Positions 1-9,173 are shown, counted from the stretch's first letter. The stretch: DNA of 52,484 nt from Phycisphaeraceae bacterium (GCA_029260655.1 JAJDCU010000061.1:1-52484), one strand, 5' to 3'. The notes: generated by a model not told the origin, from the sequence alone. Translations and numbers: made by a program.

Positions 1-50
1 GTGTACCACTCGCCCTTGTTTCGACCGTTAAGCACAACGATAGTAGCCAT
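1..50 (-). CDS. FHA-domain protein, N-terminal fragment (runs off left edge)
   Basis: Only the first 16 codons are inside the window. They read MATIVVLNGRNKGEWY, which resembles the opening beta strands of a forkhead-associated (FHA) domain; these domains bind phosphothreonine peptides in Ser/Thr-kinase signalling. An ATG is preceded by a GGGAGG ribosome-binding site 9 bases upstream (plus positions 60-65), which makes a genuine start likely. The rest of the protein, and any fused domain, cannot be seen. The FHA call rests on a very short stretch and is an inference. Confidence 0.5.
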   Translation of the reverse strand, partial: MATIVVLNGRNKGEWY

Positions 51-226
51 AGACAGAAACCTCCCACCGGCGTTACGCCGGCTCCCGGTTCCCCCGCCAA
101 CCCCAATCGAATGGCTGAAATGCCCACGAGTAGTATACACGCGCAGGCGTAGGAGCGGTCAAATCCAAGCCCATCGCCTGGCTGCTACCAGGCCAGAGAG
201 CGGACCTGCTACCACGAACTTGGCCG

Positions 227-1744
227 TCATTCCTTGCCACCGCTTAGGGATTCAAGCGCGTAGAGTGCCAGGGTGATTGTCGGGTCCTTTGCCCCAGCCC
301 AGATCGGCTCCGAGATGACCCTAGCCCCAGGTTCATCCAGCGGCTTGATCAGCCACAGGGCCTCTGGCGGTTTCACGGGATCGATGTGAGTCTGGTTGTA
401 TCCAAGCAGGGCCTGAACGGGTGTGTAATCGGTGTCTTGAAACAGCAGGGGCTGGCCTCCTGTTTGTTGATGAACTTGCCAGGCAAACGCCTTGATGTTT
501 TGGCCGTAACCTTCTCGCGCGGCGGGGGAGGCGGCATACTCGTACACGCCAATCACCAGGGCCACAGCCAGCCCGGCCGAAGCCACCGGCCCGGGGCGCA
601 GGTTCAGGAAGCGTCTGCCCTCGAAGACCAACCAAAACGAGGCCAGCACCGCCGCGGCGGGGCACGCCGGCGCCAGGTAATCGGCGCGTTTGCCGCCGGA
701 AAAACCGAAGAACACGATCACAAGAAATAACCACAACACAGACAGCCCTAGCAGGTCGCTCGGTCGGTGTGGCCGATGTTTCTTACCCATGACGTGGGCC
801 GCCCCCATAATCGCGAACAACGACCAGGGTGCGAACCTGGCCACGAACCAGGCGGGCATCTTCCACTGCTCGCCTACGATAGTAAGAAACCCGCCTCGGC
901 CGACCCGGTTGATCACCTCGTCCTTGATATAGGTGCTTGTGAAGTGCTCGGGGTTGGAGGCATACGCGGCGTAACCCCACAACCCGACCAGCCCGATAGC
1001 CAGGGGCAGGCCCCAGACGATCCCCGTACTGCGCACCGCCGACCACCGACCGGCGATCAATCTTGCCCCCAGGACGGTGTAAATAATCAGCAGCATCGCG
1101 GGCAAACCCTTGGTCAACGCGGCGCCGGCGACGCACAGCCACAGTACGGCTTGAAGACCAAGCCTGCGTTGACTAGCTCTGGAATGAAGTGCTTCGTGTT
1201 GATCGGCTTTCCTCTTATCTCTGATCAGCAGCACAGACGAAGACAACCACCCGGCGGTCGTGAACGCCGTCAACACCATGTCTGGCCTGGCGGTGTAGCA
1301 GAGCTTGGAGAAGCTGTAACTGGCCAGTAAACATATGCAGGCGATCGAGGCGGTGGCCGTGGACAGCGCCGGTTTCGTCGGCGGTTTTTCGGGGTCTAAC
1401 GGGCCGTCGACACTCAAGATGTTGCACCCGACACGACGCGCGGCGTACCAAGTCAGAGCGAGCGTAACCATCGCCGCCAAGGTGGAAGGCAGTTTCAAAG
1501 CAAACTCGCTGTGCCAGCCCGCCGCCACAGCTGGGGCGCCAAGCCAGTTGTACATCGGTGGCTTGGTCGCGGGCCTGCCCAGCATGTCCACCGGAATCAG
1601 CCAGTGTCCTTGACGGACCATGTCCACCGTGTAAGCCACCGTCTTGGGCTGGTCATTGTCGTACAGGTCGCTGGGGCCGAACCATCGGAAACCAAAGGTG
1701 ACGAATACCGCCAACGCTGTCAGCAAGTAAGGCCAGTGTTTCAT
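227..1744 (-). CDS. ArnT/GT39-like membrane glycosyltransferase
   Basis: 505 aa with many hydrophobic segments. It appears to be a family 39 (ArnT/PMT-like) glycosyltransferase, which moves sugars from polyprenyl-phosphate donors onto lipid or protein acceptors at the outer face of the inner membrane. After the first membrane helix, residues 25-70 carry the family layout: an acidic DNDQP in the first periplasmic loop, then HWLIP, GRP and KPPMYNWL, corresponding to the usual DEP...WL.P...KPP..YW pattern. A long run of membrane helices follows, then a soluble C-terminal region. The acceptor cannot be told. It stands alone, 216 bases downstream of the amidase gene on the same strand. Confidence 0.8.
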   Translation of the reverse strand: MKHWPYLLTALAVFVTFGFRWFGPSDLYDNDQPKTVAYTVDMVRQGHWLIPVDMLGRPATKPPMYNWLGAPAVAAGWHSEFALKLPSTLAAMVTLALTWYAARRVGCNILSVDGPLDPEKPPTKPALSTATASIACICLLASYSFSKLCYTARPDMVLTAFTTAGWLSSSVLLIRDKRKADQHEALHSRASQRRLGLQAVLWLCVAGAALTKGLPAMLLIIYTVLGARLIAGRWSAVRSTGIVWGLPLAIGLVGLWGYAAYASNPEHFTSTYIKDEVINRVGRGGFLTIVGEQWKMPAWFVARFAPWSLFAIMGAAHVMGKKHRPHRPSDLLGLSVLWLFLVIVFFGFSGGKRADYLAPACPAAAVLASFWLVFEGRRFLNLRPGPVASAGLAVALVIGVYEYAASPAAREGYGQNIKAFAWQVHQQTGGQPLLFQDTDYTPVQALLGYNQTHIDPVKPPEALWLIKPLDEPGARVISEPIWAGAKDPTITLALYALESLSGGKE

Positions 1745-1846
1745 GACGAGATAAGCATACCGGATCGTGACGCCGCGGCCTCAGGCCGGACAATGATTAA
1801 CGATAGTGCGCAGAGAAGAACGAAGAGGTGGAACCAGGATGGATGC

Positions 1847-1950
1847 GGATGAACGCAGATGAACGCAGATGAAGAAAGAGGGAAAGTACGCCAGTCGGGC
1901 TGCCTTATCTGCGTTCATCCCGGCTTCAACTGCTTTCTCCGTGTCTTTGT
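1847..1950. repeat. Intergenic repeat with 14-bp inverted arms
   Basis: The motif GGATGAACGCAGAT at 1847-1860, followed by another GAACGCAGATGA copy, is matched by its perfect reverse complement ATCTGCGTTCATCC at 1907-1920. Shortly after comes CTCCGTGTCTTTGTGGTT (about 1938-1955). From memory, strings like these recur between genes in many unrelated environmental bacteria, but I could not search. It lies in the gap between the GT39 gene and the amidase gene, where no protein is encoded. Confidence 0.5.
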
Positions 1951-1960
1951 GGTTAAAGAC

Positions 1961-2683
1961 CTAATGCGGCAGCGGGATCATCTCGGTCGGGCCATCTTCC
2001 AGCGGTGGGCCCAGATCGATATCCGGCTCATCACCGGTGCGGACCCGGTTGACCCAACCCAGGAACTGCCCGCCTTCGAGGTAGCGATAGAAGTCTTCGC
2101 CGGGACAACTCGTGTCCTTAGCCACGTCGCGGTGGCCACGGATCAGCGCATCATCCACGCCGTAAGTCTGCGACAGCCACGCGACCAGACGCACCGCGGA
2201 CGCAACTTGCTGAGGACTGATCCGCTGATTCTCGAAGTTGCCCCATAGCTGCACCCCGATGTGGCCGTGCACATCGTAGTTCGTATTGGTCTCCGGTTCG
2301 TACTCGATCGGCCGGCCCTCGAAGATTTGGCCGTCAGGCGCGATCAAAAAATGATAAGGCACATCCGGCCAGTCCTTGCCGCCGTCCTCGACCGTCTTCT
2401 TACCCCACGCCTGAAGGTTGCCGATCTTCACATAAGGATCGCTCCCCGCTTTCCAGTCGACACCCGCATGATGAATCGTGATGAACCCCGGCACATGCCT
2501 GCGCTCTTCCGGGATCGGCAGCGGGTCCGACCCCCACTGCTCGGAAGTGATCGTCGCTGGCTTATGAATTGCCGGCGGCGCCGCCGTTGCCCGACCGGTT
2601 GATCCAGGTTGTGTCCCGACGGCACAGCCCGACATCACGACAGACAGAAACAACCCAAGGACCACACCCGTCGTTGCCGACAT
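1961..2683 (-). CDS. N-acetylmuramoyl-L-alanine amidase, PGRP/Ami_2 type, putative lipoprotein
   Basis: Peptidoglycan amidase of the PGRP/Amidase_2 fold. Visible family marks are FITIHHAGVDWKAG (first zinc histidine), VPYHFLIAPDGQIFEGRP, HIGVQLWGNFE and IRGHRDVAKDTSCPGEDFY, the last carrying the second histidine and the cysteine ligand. The N-terminus is hydrophobic and reaches VVMSGC about 20 residues in, a plausible lipobox, so the enzyme probably sits on a membrane facing the periplasm. The start is uncertain: ATG at 2683 is used here; a GTG at 2698 has a GAAGGA site 6 bases upstream; a TTG at 2716 is also in frame. It probably works in wall turnover or recycling. Confidence 0.85.
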   Translation of the reverse strand: MSATTGVVLGLFLSVVMSGCAVGTQPGSTGRATAAPPAIHKPATITSEQWGSDPLPIPEERRHVPGFITIHHAGVDWKAGSDPYVKIGNLQAWGKKTVEDGGKDWPDVPYHFLIAPDGQIFEGRPIEYEPETNTNYDVHGHIGVQLWGNFENQRISPQQVASAVRLVAWLSQTYGVDDALIRGHRDVAKDTSCPGEDFYRYLEGGQFLGWVNRVRTGDEPDIDLGPPLEDGPTEMIPLPH

Positions 2684-2745
2684 CTCATCACCCAGCACGA
2701 TGTTTCCTTCAATCAAGGGCCGACCTCTCGCCTGTCAAGGCCCGT

Positions 2746-3654
2746 CTACCCCGGCTCGATAAAATCAATCCCACCGCAGTCCGGCACCAACCCCGCCGCT
2801 ACGGCCTCGCCCAGCAGCACACGCACCGCCTCCCGGCCGCGATCGCCGTAATCGAGCGTCCACTGGTTGACGTACATACCCACAAACTCGTCCGCCAATT
2901 CCGAGCCCATGTCGCGTGCCCAGTTCAGCGCGAAGTTCACCGCTTCCTCGCGGTGTTCCAGCGCATACTCGATCGAATCCAGCAGCACCCGGCAGATCGT
3001 CGGCATCTGGCCTCCAAGGTCTCGGCGGATCGCGTTACCGCCCAAAGGTAGCGGCAGCTTCCGCGAGTCGGTCCACCACTTGCCAAGGTCACTGACACAC
3101 GCCAACCCGTCGTTGCCGTAAGTCAACTGCCCTTCGTGGATGATCAGCCCGGCATCGAACTCGCCGGAGACGACCCTGGGGATGATCTCGTCGAACATCA
3201 CGAACTCGTGCGTCACATCGTCCTTACTCATCCCCTGCTCGGCGAGCATCAACTGTGCCGCCAGCCATGCCGTCGTCCGGTACCCGGGGATCGCCAGACG
3301 TTTGCCCTTGAGGTCTAGGACGCTCATCGGCTTGGTCGACACGATCATCGGGCCGTACCCGTCGCCCATCGACGAGCCGCAACTGGTCAGCGCGTACTTG
3401 TCCGCGATGAAAGGGTACTGATGGATCGACAGCGCGGTGATTTCAAGCTCGCCTTTTTCACTGCGCTCGTTCAGCGACTGGATGTCTTCCAGCACATGCA
3501 CGAAGTCGTACCGCCCGGTGTCGACCTTGGGGGTCAGCTTCTTACCGTCGGGCGCGGTGAAGTTGGCAAGCGGGTACCACATGAACGCGTCATCGGGGTC
3601 CGGGCTGTGCCCGATGCGCAGGGTCTGTCGTTTAGCGTCTGTCGCGGTGGTCAT
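2746..3654 (-). CDS. mqnD: 1,4-dihydroxy-6-naphthoate synthase (futalosine menaquinone pathway)
   Basis: MqnD converts cyclic dehypoxanthine futalosine to 1,4-dihydroxy-6-naphthoate in the alternative menaquinone pathway. It has a periplasmic-binding-protein-like fold but acts in the cytoplasm. Seen here: RIGHSPDPDDAFMWYPLA near the N-terminus (family SPxPxDxF motif), ITALSIHQYPFIADKYALTSCGSSMGDGYGP, LAIPGYRTTAWLA, and DAGLIIHEGQLTYG with the conserved late histidine. About 302 aa from ATG 3654, which is normal for the family; an ORF extension to 3711 looks non-coding, and no clear ribosome site precedes the ATG. No other mqn gene is nearby. Confidence 0.88.
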   Translation of the reverse strand: MTTATDAKRQTLRIGHSPDPDDAFMWYPLANFTAPDGKKLTPKVDTGRYDFVHVLEDIQSLNERSEKGELEITALSIHQYPFIADKYALTSCGSSMGDGYGPMIVSTKPMSVLDLKGKRLAIPGYRTTAWLAAQLMLAEQGMSKDDVTHEFVMFDEIIPRVVSGEFDAGLIIHEGQLTYGNDGLACVSDLGKWWTDSRKLPLPLGGNAIRRDLGGQMPTICRVLLDSIEYALEHREEAVNFALNWARDMGSELADEFVGMYVNQWTLDYGDRGREAVRVLLGEAVAAGLVPDCGGIDFIEPG

Positions 3655-3794
3655 GAGGAGAATTGTAGCCGGATCGGCCTGGCCAGGCGAAGGGTTGGCT
3701 TGGCGGCCCAACGGGTACGCTATGACGTGGATGCAGAGCCCTGAAGCATCTGACCGTCTTATTCGCCGATCTTAGAGGTGTGCATCCGTGGCGA

Positions 3795-4379
3795 CTATTT
3801 CCCCTCTTGGGCACGATCGATAATCTGCTTGACCAGCCTGGCTTCGAGGTAGGGGTCTCTGCCAACGGGTTGCCAGTAGGAGCCGGTGATGCCGCGGTCG
3901 GCGAGCTCCTTGGGGGCAGCGGCGAGGTTGGAGAAGACATTGCGTCGGGCGGAGCCGACGAGGCGGCGGGTGGGGGCTTGCCTGCGTTCGAGAATCACCT
4001 CAACCTCAAGCTGGAATTCATTCTCGGGGTAGCCTTCGGTGTCGGCTTGGCTTGGCTGATTGATCGTGACATTGACCCGCCGCCGTTCACTGGCGAGGGT
4101 GGATTCGACGGCCTGCTCGCGGGTGGTGTTCTGGTCGTTCCATACCTCGAAGAGGTTGGGCGATCCCAGGGGCAGGGTCGTGATCCGTCCGAAGCGGTAG
4201 TCCCGACGGTCGATAACAAAGCCGTTGTCGCGCAGGACGTCGATGGCGACCTCAAACGTATCGTGGTAGTCGTTGCCGGTAATAGCCACAGGGTTGTCGG
4301 CCTGGACGATCGGCCGGGCACAGCCCATGGCGGCGAGACAGATCACGATCAGGACCCATCGGGCCCGGTGGTGGTTCAT
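3795..4379 (-). CDS. Putative lipoprotein of unknown function
   Basis: 194 aa. The N-terminus MNHHRARWVLIVICLAAMGC is a textbook lipoprotein signal: positive charges, a hydrophobic core, then lipobox AMGC with Cys20 as the lipidation site. The mature part is soluble, with alternating strand-like stretches (FEVAIDVLRDNGFVIDRRDYRFGRI; VNVTINQP; LEVEVILERRQA) and no motif I recognise. The pattern resembles planctomycete lipoproteins with a small alpha/beta domain. It is 140 bases upstream of mqnD on the same strand, but no functional link is evident. Confidence 0.75.
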   Translation of the reverse strand: MNHHRARWVLIVICLAAMGCARPIVQADNPVAITGNDYHDTFEVAIDVLRDNGFVIDRRDYRFGRITTLPLGSPNLFEVWNDQNTTREQAVESTLASERRRVNVTINQPSQADTEGYPENEFQLEVEVILERRQAPTRRLVGSARRNVFSNLAAAPKELADRGITGSYWQPVGRDPYLEARLVKQIIDRAQEGK

Positions 4380-4779
4380 GACGCATCAAGTCTACCGCGT
4401 AGGTCGGCCCGCCGCCACGCAGGGGGCTTGTGTGAGTCGCCTGGGCTGTGGCGTGTCTATCTTGGGGGAAGGGGTGATCAAAAAAAGCGGGGGCTGGGGA
4501 CAGCTCGTGGCCGTCCCCCTCATCTTCATGTGACAAGCCTTGGCCGAAGGAGTTTGGTTGGGCCGTACCCAGCCGAACTCATCCGATAACCCGCCAACCC
4601 TCACCACCATCTGATTCTCTGGGCGTTTCGATGCGGTGACCTAAAGCGATGACCTGCCGTTTCCGATGCAAGAAGTAACCGTGGCGGCGCAGGACCCCCC
4701 CGGCGCTGTGCGGCAGCATGAGTCAGCAAAGGTGGGCGAGAAACCCTATCCGGCCGAACATCCGACGGAGACACAGACC
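4380..4779. other. Gene-free gap before the chemotaxis cluster
   Basis: 400 bases between divergent genes. No ORF here looks like protein. A GGGGAC/GTCCCC hairpin (4496-4518) lies beside an A7 run at 4480-4486; on the minus strand the hairpin is followed, after a GC-rich spacer, by seven T. The rest presumably holds the promoters of the lipoprotein gene and of cheW, but I cannot point to a convincing -35/-10 pair. Confidence 0.5.
4480..4518 (-). terminator. Hairpin followed by T-tract on the minus strand
   Basis: On the minus strand GGGGAC...GTCCCC forms a 6-bp stem, then a C-rich spacer and TTTTTTT. No gene on that strand lies immediately upstream, so it may be a stray terminator or a REP-like hairpin. 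Confidence 0.3.
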
Positions 4780-5316
4780 ATGGCAACCCAGTCATCCAGC
4801 CCGGCGCAGTCAACCGAAGATATCAACACCGCTATCAGCCAGGCTTCCGCCGACGGCGAATTGCTTCAGCTTGTGAGCTTCGAGGTTGGTGACGAGGAGT
4901 TCGCCGTCCCGATCCTCAGCGTGCAGGAAATCAACCGGATGATGCAGATCACGCCCGTGCCTCAGAGCCCGCCGTTCGTGGAGGGTGTGATTAACCTCCG
5001 CGGCAAGATCATCCCCGTCATCGACCTGCGTAAACGATTTGGGATGAGTGAGCTGGAGAACTCGGACGATGTGAGGATTATCGTCGTCGAGGTCGCCAAC
5101 CGGGTGCTTGGGTTCACCGTCGACCGCGTGAACGAGGTCTTGCGGATCAATTCGAGCATCGTGGAGCCGCCGCCTTCGATGGTGTGTGGGCTGGATACCG
5201 ACTACGTACAGGGCGTGGGCAAGCTGGAAGACAGGCTGCTGATCCTTCTGCATCTGGAGAAGCTGTTCACAGCCGACGAGATGGCGGAGATGGAGCAGAC
5301 TTCCAAGGCCGCGTAA
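4780..5316 (+). CDS. cheW: Chemotaxis coupling protein CheW
   Basis: Adaptor that couples CheA to chemoreceptor arrays. 178 aa from ATG 4780, with a GACGGAG ribosome site about 10 bases upstream. A roughly 30-residue polar N-terminal extension precedes the CheW beta-barrel domain. Typical pieces are LVSFEVGDEEFAVPILSVQEINR, PPFVEGVINLRGKIIPVIDLRKRFG and IIVVEVANRVLGFTVDRVNEVLRI. A longer in-frame ORF from 4666 looks non-coding upstream of this ATG. First gene of a plus-strand chemotaxis cluster; cheR follows after 92 bases. Confidence 0.93.
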   Translation: MATQSSSPAQSTEDINTAISQASADGELLQLVSFEVGDEEFAVPILSVQEINRMMQITPVPQSPPFVEGVINLRGKIIPVIDLRKRFGMSELENSDDVRIIVVEVANRVLGFTVDRVNEVLRINSSIVEPPPSMVCGLDTDYVQGVGKLEDRLLILLHLEKLFTADEMAEMEQTSKAA

Positions 5317-5408
5317 CGGGTTGAAGCGGGCCGGCTTACTCTGAGCATGGCACGTTCCGGCTTGGTGGGGAGTGAACGGACACCGACGAAAGACCAGGGA
5401 TTTACTTC

Positions 5409-6251
5409 ATGCCGGCAACTAACCTCACGATGAGCGCCACGCAGTTCGAGAAACTGCGCAAGGTCGTCTACGACCGATCCGGGATCCATTTTCAAGACTC
5501 CAAAAAGTACGTCCTGGAGAGTCGTTTGTCGCGGCGTCTTGAGGAGCTCGAGTTCGATGATTTCGATCAGTACATCATGTTCCTGACCGCCGGGCCCTAC
5601 CAGACCGACGAGTTCCAGGAGATGTTCAACCGGATCACGATCAACGAGACCAGCTTCTTCCGCAATGAACCCCAACTCGACGTTTTTGAGCGCCAGGTGC
5701 TGCCTGGGATCCTTGAAGCACGCAAGTCAAGCAAAACCTTGCGGATATGGTCGGCCGCCTGCTCCAGCGGTGAGGAGCCCTACACCCTTGCGATCCAGGT
5801 GCACAGGTCCCTGGGCGTTCGCTTGCAGGACTGGAAGATCGAAATCCTCGGCACCGACATCAGCGAGAAAGTCCTGATGACCGCGCAGAGCGGCAAATAC
5901 CCGCACTACGCCATACGCTCGGTCAACGAGATGGTCCTCAGCAGATACTTCAAGCAGGACGGCAGCATGTATCAACTGGACCCGACCATCCAGAGCATGG
6001 TCCATTTTGAAAAGCTAAACCTTAAGGACCGTCTGGCGGCGAAGCGCTTCGGGTCCTGGGACGTGATCTTCTGTCGAAATGTGATGATCTATTTCGACGA
6101 CGAGATGAAAAACCACTGCGCCACGCTGTACCACGAACAACTTCAGGACGACGGCGCGCTGTTCATCGGCCACAGTGAGACGCTGAGAAACCTCAGTGCG
6201 TCGTTTGAGGCTCTGCCGTACCCACAGGGGTTTGCGTACAAGAAGGGTTGA
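5409..6251 (+). CDS. cheR: Chemotaxis protein methyltransferase CheR
   Basis: SAM-dependent enzyme that methylates glutamates on chemoreceptors for adaptation. 280 aa, normal length. The N-terminal helical CheR domain (FEKLRKVVYDRSGIHF, LSRRLEEL) is followed by the Rossmann methyltransferase domain with WSAACSSGEEPYTLA as the SAM-binding motif, ILGTDIS, and VIFCRNVMIYFD. The C-terminal GHSETL is also typical. No tetratricopeptide extension. It ends 17 bases before the GTG start of cheA. No receptor gene is in the window, so its substrates are encoded elsewhere. Confidence 0.95.
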   Translation: MPATNLTMSATQFEKLRKVVYDRSGIHFQDSKKYVLESRLSRRLEELEFDDFDQYIMFLTAGPYQTDEFQEMFNRITINETSFFRNEPQLDVFERQVLPGILEARKSSKTLRIWSAACSSGEEPYTLAIQVHRSLGVRLQDWKIEILGTDISEKVLMTAQSGKYPHYAIRSVNEMVLSRYFKQDGSMYQLDPTIQSMVHFEKLNLKDRLAAKRFGSWDVIFCRNVMIYFDDEMKNHCATLYHEQLQDDGALFIGHSETLRNLSASFEALPYPQGFAYKKG

Positions 6252-6268
6252 TAAGAGAGGTAACCGCC

Positions 6269-8671
6269 GTGTCATTTGATTCCATGGATCCCAGTCTGCT
6301 TCAGGATTTCCTGACCGAGTCGTCGGAGTTGATCGAGCAACTCGACACCGACCTGGTTAAGCTCGAAGCCGCTGACTCTGCCGAGCAGGCGCAGGAGCTG
6401 TGCAACGGCTGTTTCCGTGCCCTGCACACGATCAAGGGCGCCGCGAGTTTCCTTGGGCTGACCGCTGTCACCACCTTCTCACACGCGGCGGAAGACGCCC
6501 TGAACCGCCTGCGCAAGGGCGAGATTTCTGTCACCGAAGAGGTGATGGATGCACTGCTTCAGAGCGCCGACGTCGTTAAGGCAATGATCGAGCAGTTGGG
6601 CGCGGGCGAAACGGCAGAGGATGGGCCCCAAGCGCTGATCGACACGCTCCATGCCCTCGCCGAAGGGACGGGCGACACGCCACCAACGGCCGACGCGCCG
6701 AAGGAATCCGATGCCGCACAGGCAGACTCTCAGGATGAATCCGCACAGACCCCCGGCGATGACAAGCCAGGCGTGCCCCTGGAGCTTGGGCCTCAGAAGC
6801 TGGACCTGCTGGAGTTTATGGTCACCGACCTGCTGGATGCATCCAAACTCGTCGCCGATGCGATCGAGGGCCTGAGCAACGACGCAACATTGGAGGAGTC
6901 CGCACAGCAGCTTTCTGAGGTGTGTGATGAGATGGAGAAGACGGCCGAGTTCTTCGAGCTCGACGACCTCACCTCCTTGGTCAAGTTGTTGAATGCTACG
7001 GCACCGAAGATCCCCAGTGCCTCTCACGAAGCGATCGAGGAGATCGCGATCCGTCTGAAAGCCGCCAACCACCTGATAGATCTACAGGCCCGGGCACTGA
7101 GCGATCTGCGGGCTTTGAGTTGGCCTCTGGAAACGTTCCGTCAGCGCCTTATGCAGTTGGCCGAGGACGGATCGATTGATCCTCAGGTCAAGGGTAAACA
7201 CGGTGGAGACGTACAGAAACTATTGGCGTTGGACGGCGTGGAAGAGGCGCAAGAGCAGCCCGGAAGCCCGGCTCCCGTCGATAGCGAACCAGACTCCTCA
7301 TTGCCACCCGATGTGGTCGGCAAGGTAGGCGGCCAGGACGAGCCAGCCTCTGTTCCTCCGCCAGCAGGTCAGGAAGAGGCCGGGACGAAGGACGCCGAGA
7401 AGACCGAAGAAAAATCCAGCGGCGACAAGCCCGCAGCTAAGCAAGCCACCAAGACGGTCGTTGAGCAAACGATCCGTGTCGAAGTCAGCCGGCTCGAATC
7501 GCTGCTGAACCTTGTCGGGCAATTAGTGCTGAACAAGAACCGCGTGCTGGCGCTGACCCGCAACATCAAGAGCCTGACGATCCCCCCGGAGGTGGCGGAG
7601 GACTTCACCGGCGCCGCGGGCGATCTGGACCACCTGATGAGCGAATTGCAGGTCAGCGTGATGCGGACCCGGATGCAGCCGCTTGCGAAACTATTTGACC
7701 GCTACCCGCGCGTGATCCGTGACATGGCACGGATGACCGACAAGAAGATCAACCTCGAGATCGTCGGCAAAGACACCGAGGTCGACAAGACCGTCCTGGA
7801 GCAGTTGGCCGACCCGCTGGTTCACATCCTGCGCAACTCATCGGATCATGGCGTCGAGCCGCCGCAGGAGCGCAAGGAAGCCGGCAAGCCCGAGGTTGGA
7901 ACGATCCGGCTCGAGGCCGAGCACCAGGGCAGCCACGTCCGCGTCGCCATCACCGACGATGGGCACGGGCTGGACCGGCAGGTGCTGGGCCAGAAAGCGA
8001 TCGAAAAAGACCTGACCACCCCAGAGAAGCTCGAGCAGATGCCGGACGAGGACGTGTTCGCGTTCATCTTCGCCGCCGGGTTCTCCACCGCTAAGCAGGT
8101 CAGCGACCTCTCCGGCCGGGGTGTCGGCATGGACGTGGTCCGCACCAACATCAATAAGCTCAACGGCACGATCAATATCACCAGCAAGAAGGGTAAGGGC
8201 ACCACGATCGAGATCCTGATCCCGTTGACGGTGGCGATTATGCCGGCGATGGTGGTTGGGGTTGGCTCGCACCCCTACTCGATCCCCTTGCAGTGCATCG
8301 TTGAGATCGTTCGGCCCGAGCCGGACGAAATTAAAAGCGTATCCGGGCACCCGGTCATGCAGCTGCGCGACTCCGTCCTGCCTCTGGTAGACATGCGTCA
8401 ACGCTTGGGCGAGCAGCCGGTCGAAGACGGGGGCAAGTTCGCGGTGGTTGTCGCCATCGGCGGGCAGCGGGTGGGTCTGTGTGTCGACAAACTCATCGGG
8501 CAGCAAGAGATCGTGATCAAACCGCTTGACGACACCTACACCCAAGGCGGCCCCTTCAGCGGCGCCACCATTCAAGAGGACGGTGAGGTCTGCCTCATCC
8601 TCGATATCGTTCAACTCATCCGCAACAGTAGCACGAAGACATCCGGCCGTGACACAAAGGCGGCGGCCTGA
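6269..8671 (+). CDS. cheA: Chemotaxis histidine kinase CheA
   Basis: 800 aa from GTG 6269, chosen because AGAGAGG ends 8 bases upstream; the ORF also extends to a TTG at 6248 that overlaps the cheR stop. Domain order: P1 HPt with phospho-accepting His53 in LHTIKGAASFLGL; an acidic linker; a second helical domain (about 165-285) without an HPt histidine motif; an acidic Ala/Pro-rich linker; P3 dimerisation (VEVSRLESLLNLVGQLVLNKNR); P4 ATPase with N-box HILRNSSDHGVE, G1 DDGHGL and G2 GRGVGMDVV; and a C-terminal P5 CheW-like domain. No receiver is fused. Phosphate is passed to CheY and CheB, both encoded downstream. Confidence 0.95.
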   Translation: MSFDSMDPSLLQDFLTESSELIEQLDTDLVKLEAADSAEQAQELCNGCFRALHTIKGAASFLGLTAVTTFSHAAEDALNRLRKGEISVTEEVMDALLQSADVVKAMIEQLGAGETAEDGPQALIDTLHALAEGTGDTPPTADAPKESDAAQADSQDESAQTPGDDKPGVPLELGPQKLDLLEFMVTDLLDASKLVADAIEGLSNDATLEESAQQLSEVCDEMEKTAEFFELDDLTSLVKLLNATAPKIPSASHEAIEEIAIRLKAANHLIDLQARALSDLRALSWPLETFRQRLMQLAEDGSIDPQVKGKHGGDVQKLLALDGVEEAQEQPGSPAPVDSEPDSSLPPDVVGKVGGQDEPASVPPPAGQEEAGTKDAEKTEEKSSGDKPAAKQATKTVVEQTIRVEVSRLESLLNLVGQLVLNKNRVLALTRNIKSLTIPPEVAEDFTGAAGDLDHLMSELQVSVMRTRMQPLAKLFDRYPRVIRDMARMTDKKINLEIVGKDTEVDKTVLEQLADPLVHILRNSSDHGVEPPQERKEAGKPEVGTIRLEAEHQGSHVRVAITDDGHGLDRQVLGQKAIEKDLTTPEKLEQMPDEDVFAFIFAAGFSTAKQVSDLSGRGVGMDVVRTNINKLNGTINITSKKGKGTTIEILIPLTVAIMPAMVVGVGSHPYSIPLQCIVEIVRPEPDEIKSVSGHPVMQLRDSVLPLVDMRQRLGEQPVEDGGKFAVVVAIGGQRVGLCVDKLIGQQEIVIKPLDDTYTQGGPFSGATIQEDGEVCLILDIVQLIRNSSTKTSGRDTKAAA

Positions 8672-8690
8672 CCATCAAGGAGATTTACCC

Positions 8691-9173
8691 GTGGACCAGT
8701 CCTACATCATCCCATTTGTGAAGTCTGTGCAGAACGTCTTCGAGACGATGCTCCAGTTGCCTGTACAGATCAGTCAACCCGAGCTGAAGCACCCAGGCGA
8801 CTCCAGCCACGATGTCTCCGCAATCATCGGCATGTCCGGTGACGTGGAGGGGTCCGTCGTCCTGAGTTTCCCGACCGCGACCGCTGAGCGGATCGTGGCC
8901 ATCTTCACCGGTACAGAACTGGACGCCAGCCACGAAGACTTCGCCGACGCCGTTGGCGAGCTGGTCAACATGGTCTCGGGCGGCGCCAAGGCCCAGTTCA
9001 CCGGCAAGGAGGTAACCATCTCCTGCCCCTCCGTGGTGATCGGTTCAAGCCATCAGGTATACGGACGCAAGGACGTGGTCGCGATCTGCATCCCATGCGA
9101 GTCGGACTGCGGGCAGTTCAACGTCGAGGTCTCAATACGCCAGGAGTCGGGGGCGCCTGCTTCTTCAAACTAA
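8691..9173 (+). CDS. cheX: CheX-type CheY-P phosphatase
   Basis: 160 aa from GTG 8691, preceded by AAGGAG 8 bases upstream; the ORF to 8526 overlaps cheA in another frame and is not used. CheX/CheC family proteins dephosphorylate CheY-P. The family pattern is visible: FVKSVQNVFETML at the N-terminus, ISGDVEG-like IGMSGDVEGSVVLSFP, and DAVGELVNMVSGGAKAQF carrying the catalytic Glu and Asn spaced as E-x2-N. There is a single such helix, as in CheX rather than CheC. No cheZ, cheC or cheD is present, so this is the likely signal-termination enzyme of the cluster. Confidence 0.85.
   Translation: MDQSYIIPFVKSVQNVFETMLQLPVQISQPELKHPGDSSHDVSAIIGMSGDVEGSVVLSFPTATAERIVAIFTGTELDASHEDFADAVGELVNMVSGGAKAQFTGKEVTISCPSVVIGSSHQVYGRKDVVAICIPCESDCGQFNVEVSIRQESGAPASSN

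Noticed and set aside
51-226. Plus-strand ORF at the left edge
   Set aside because: Pro/Arg-rich, no ribosome site, and it overlaps the minus-strand FHA start and GT39 end.
7838-8614. Minus-strand ORF opposite cheA
   Set aside because: Antisense shadow with His/Asp-rich composition; no family likeness.
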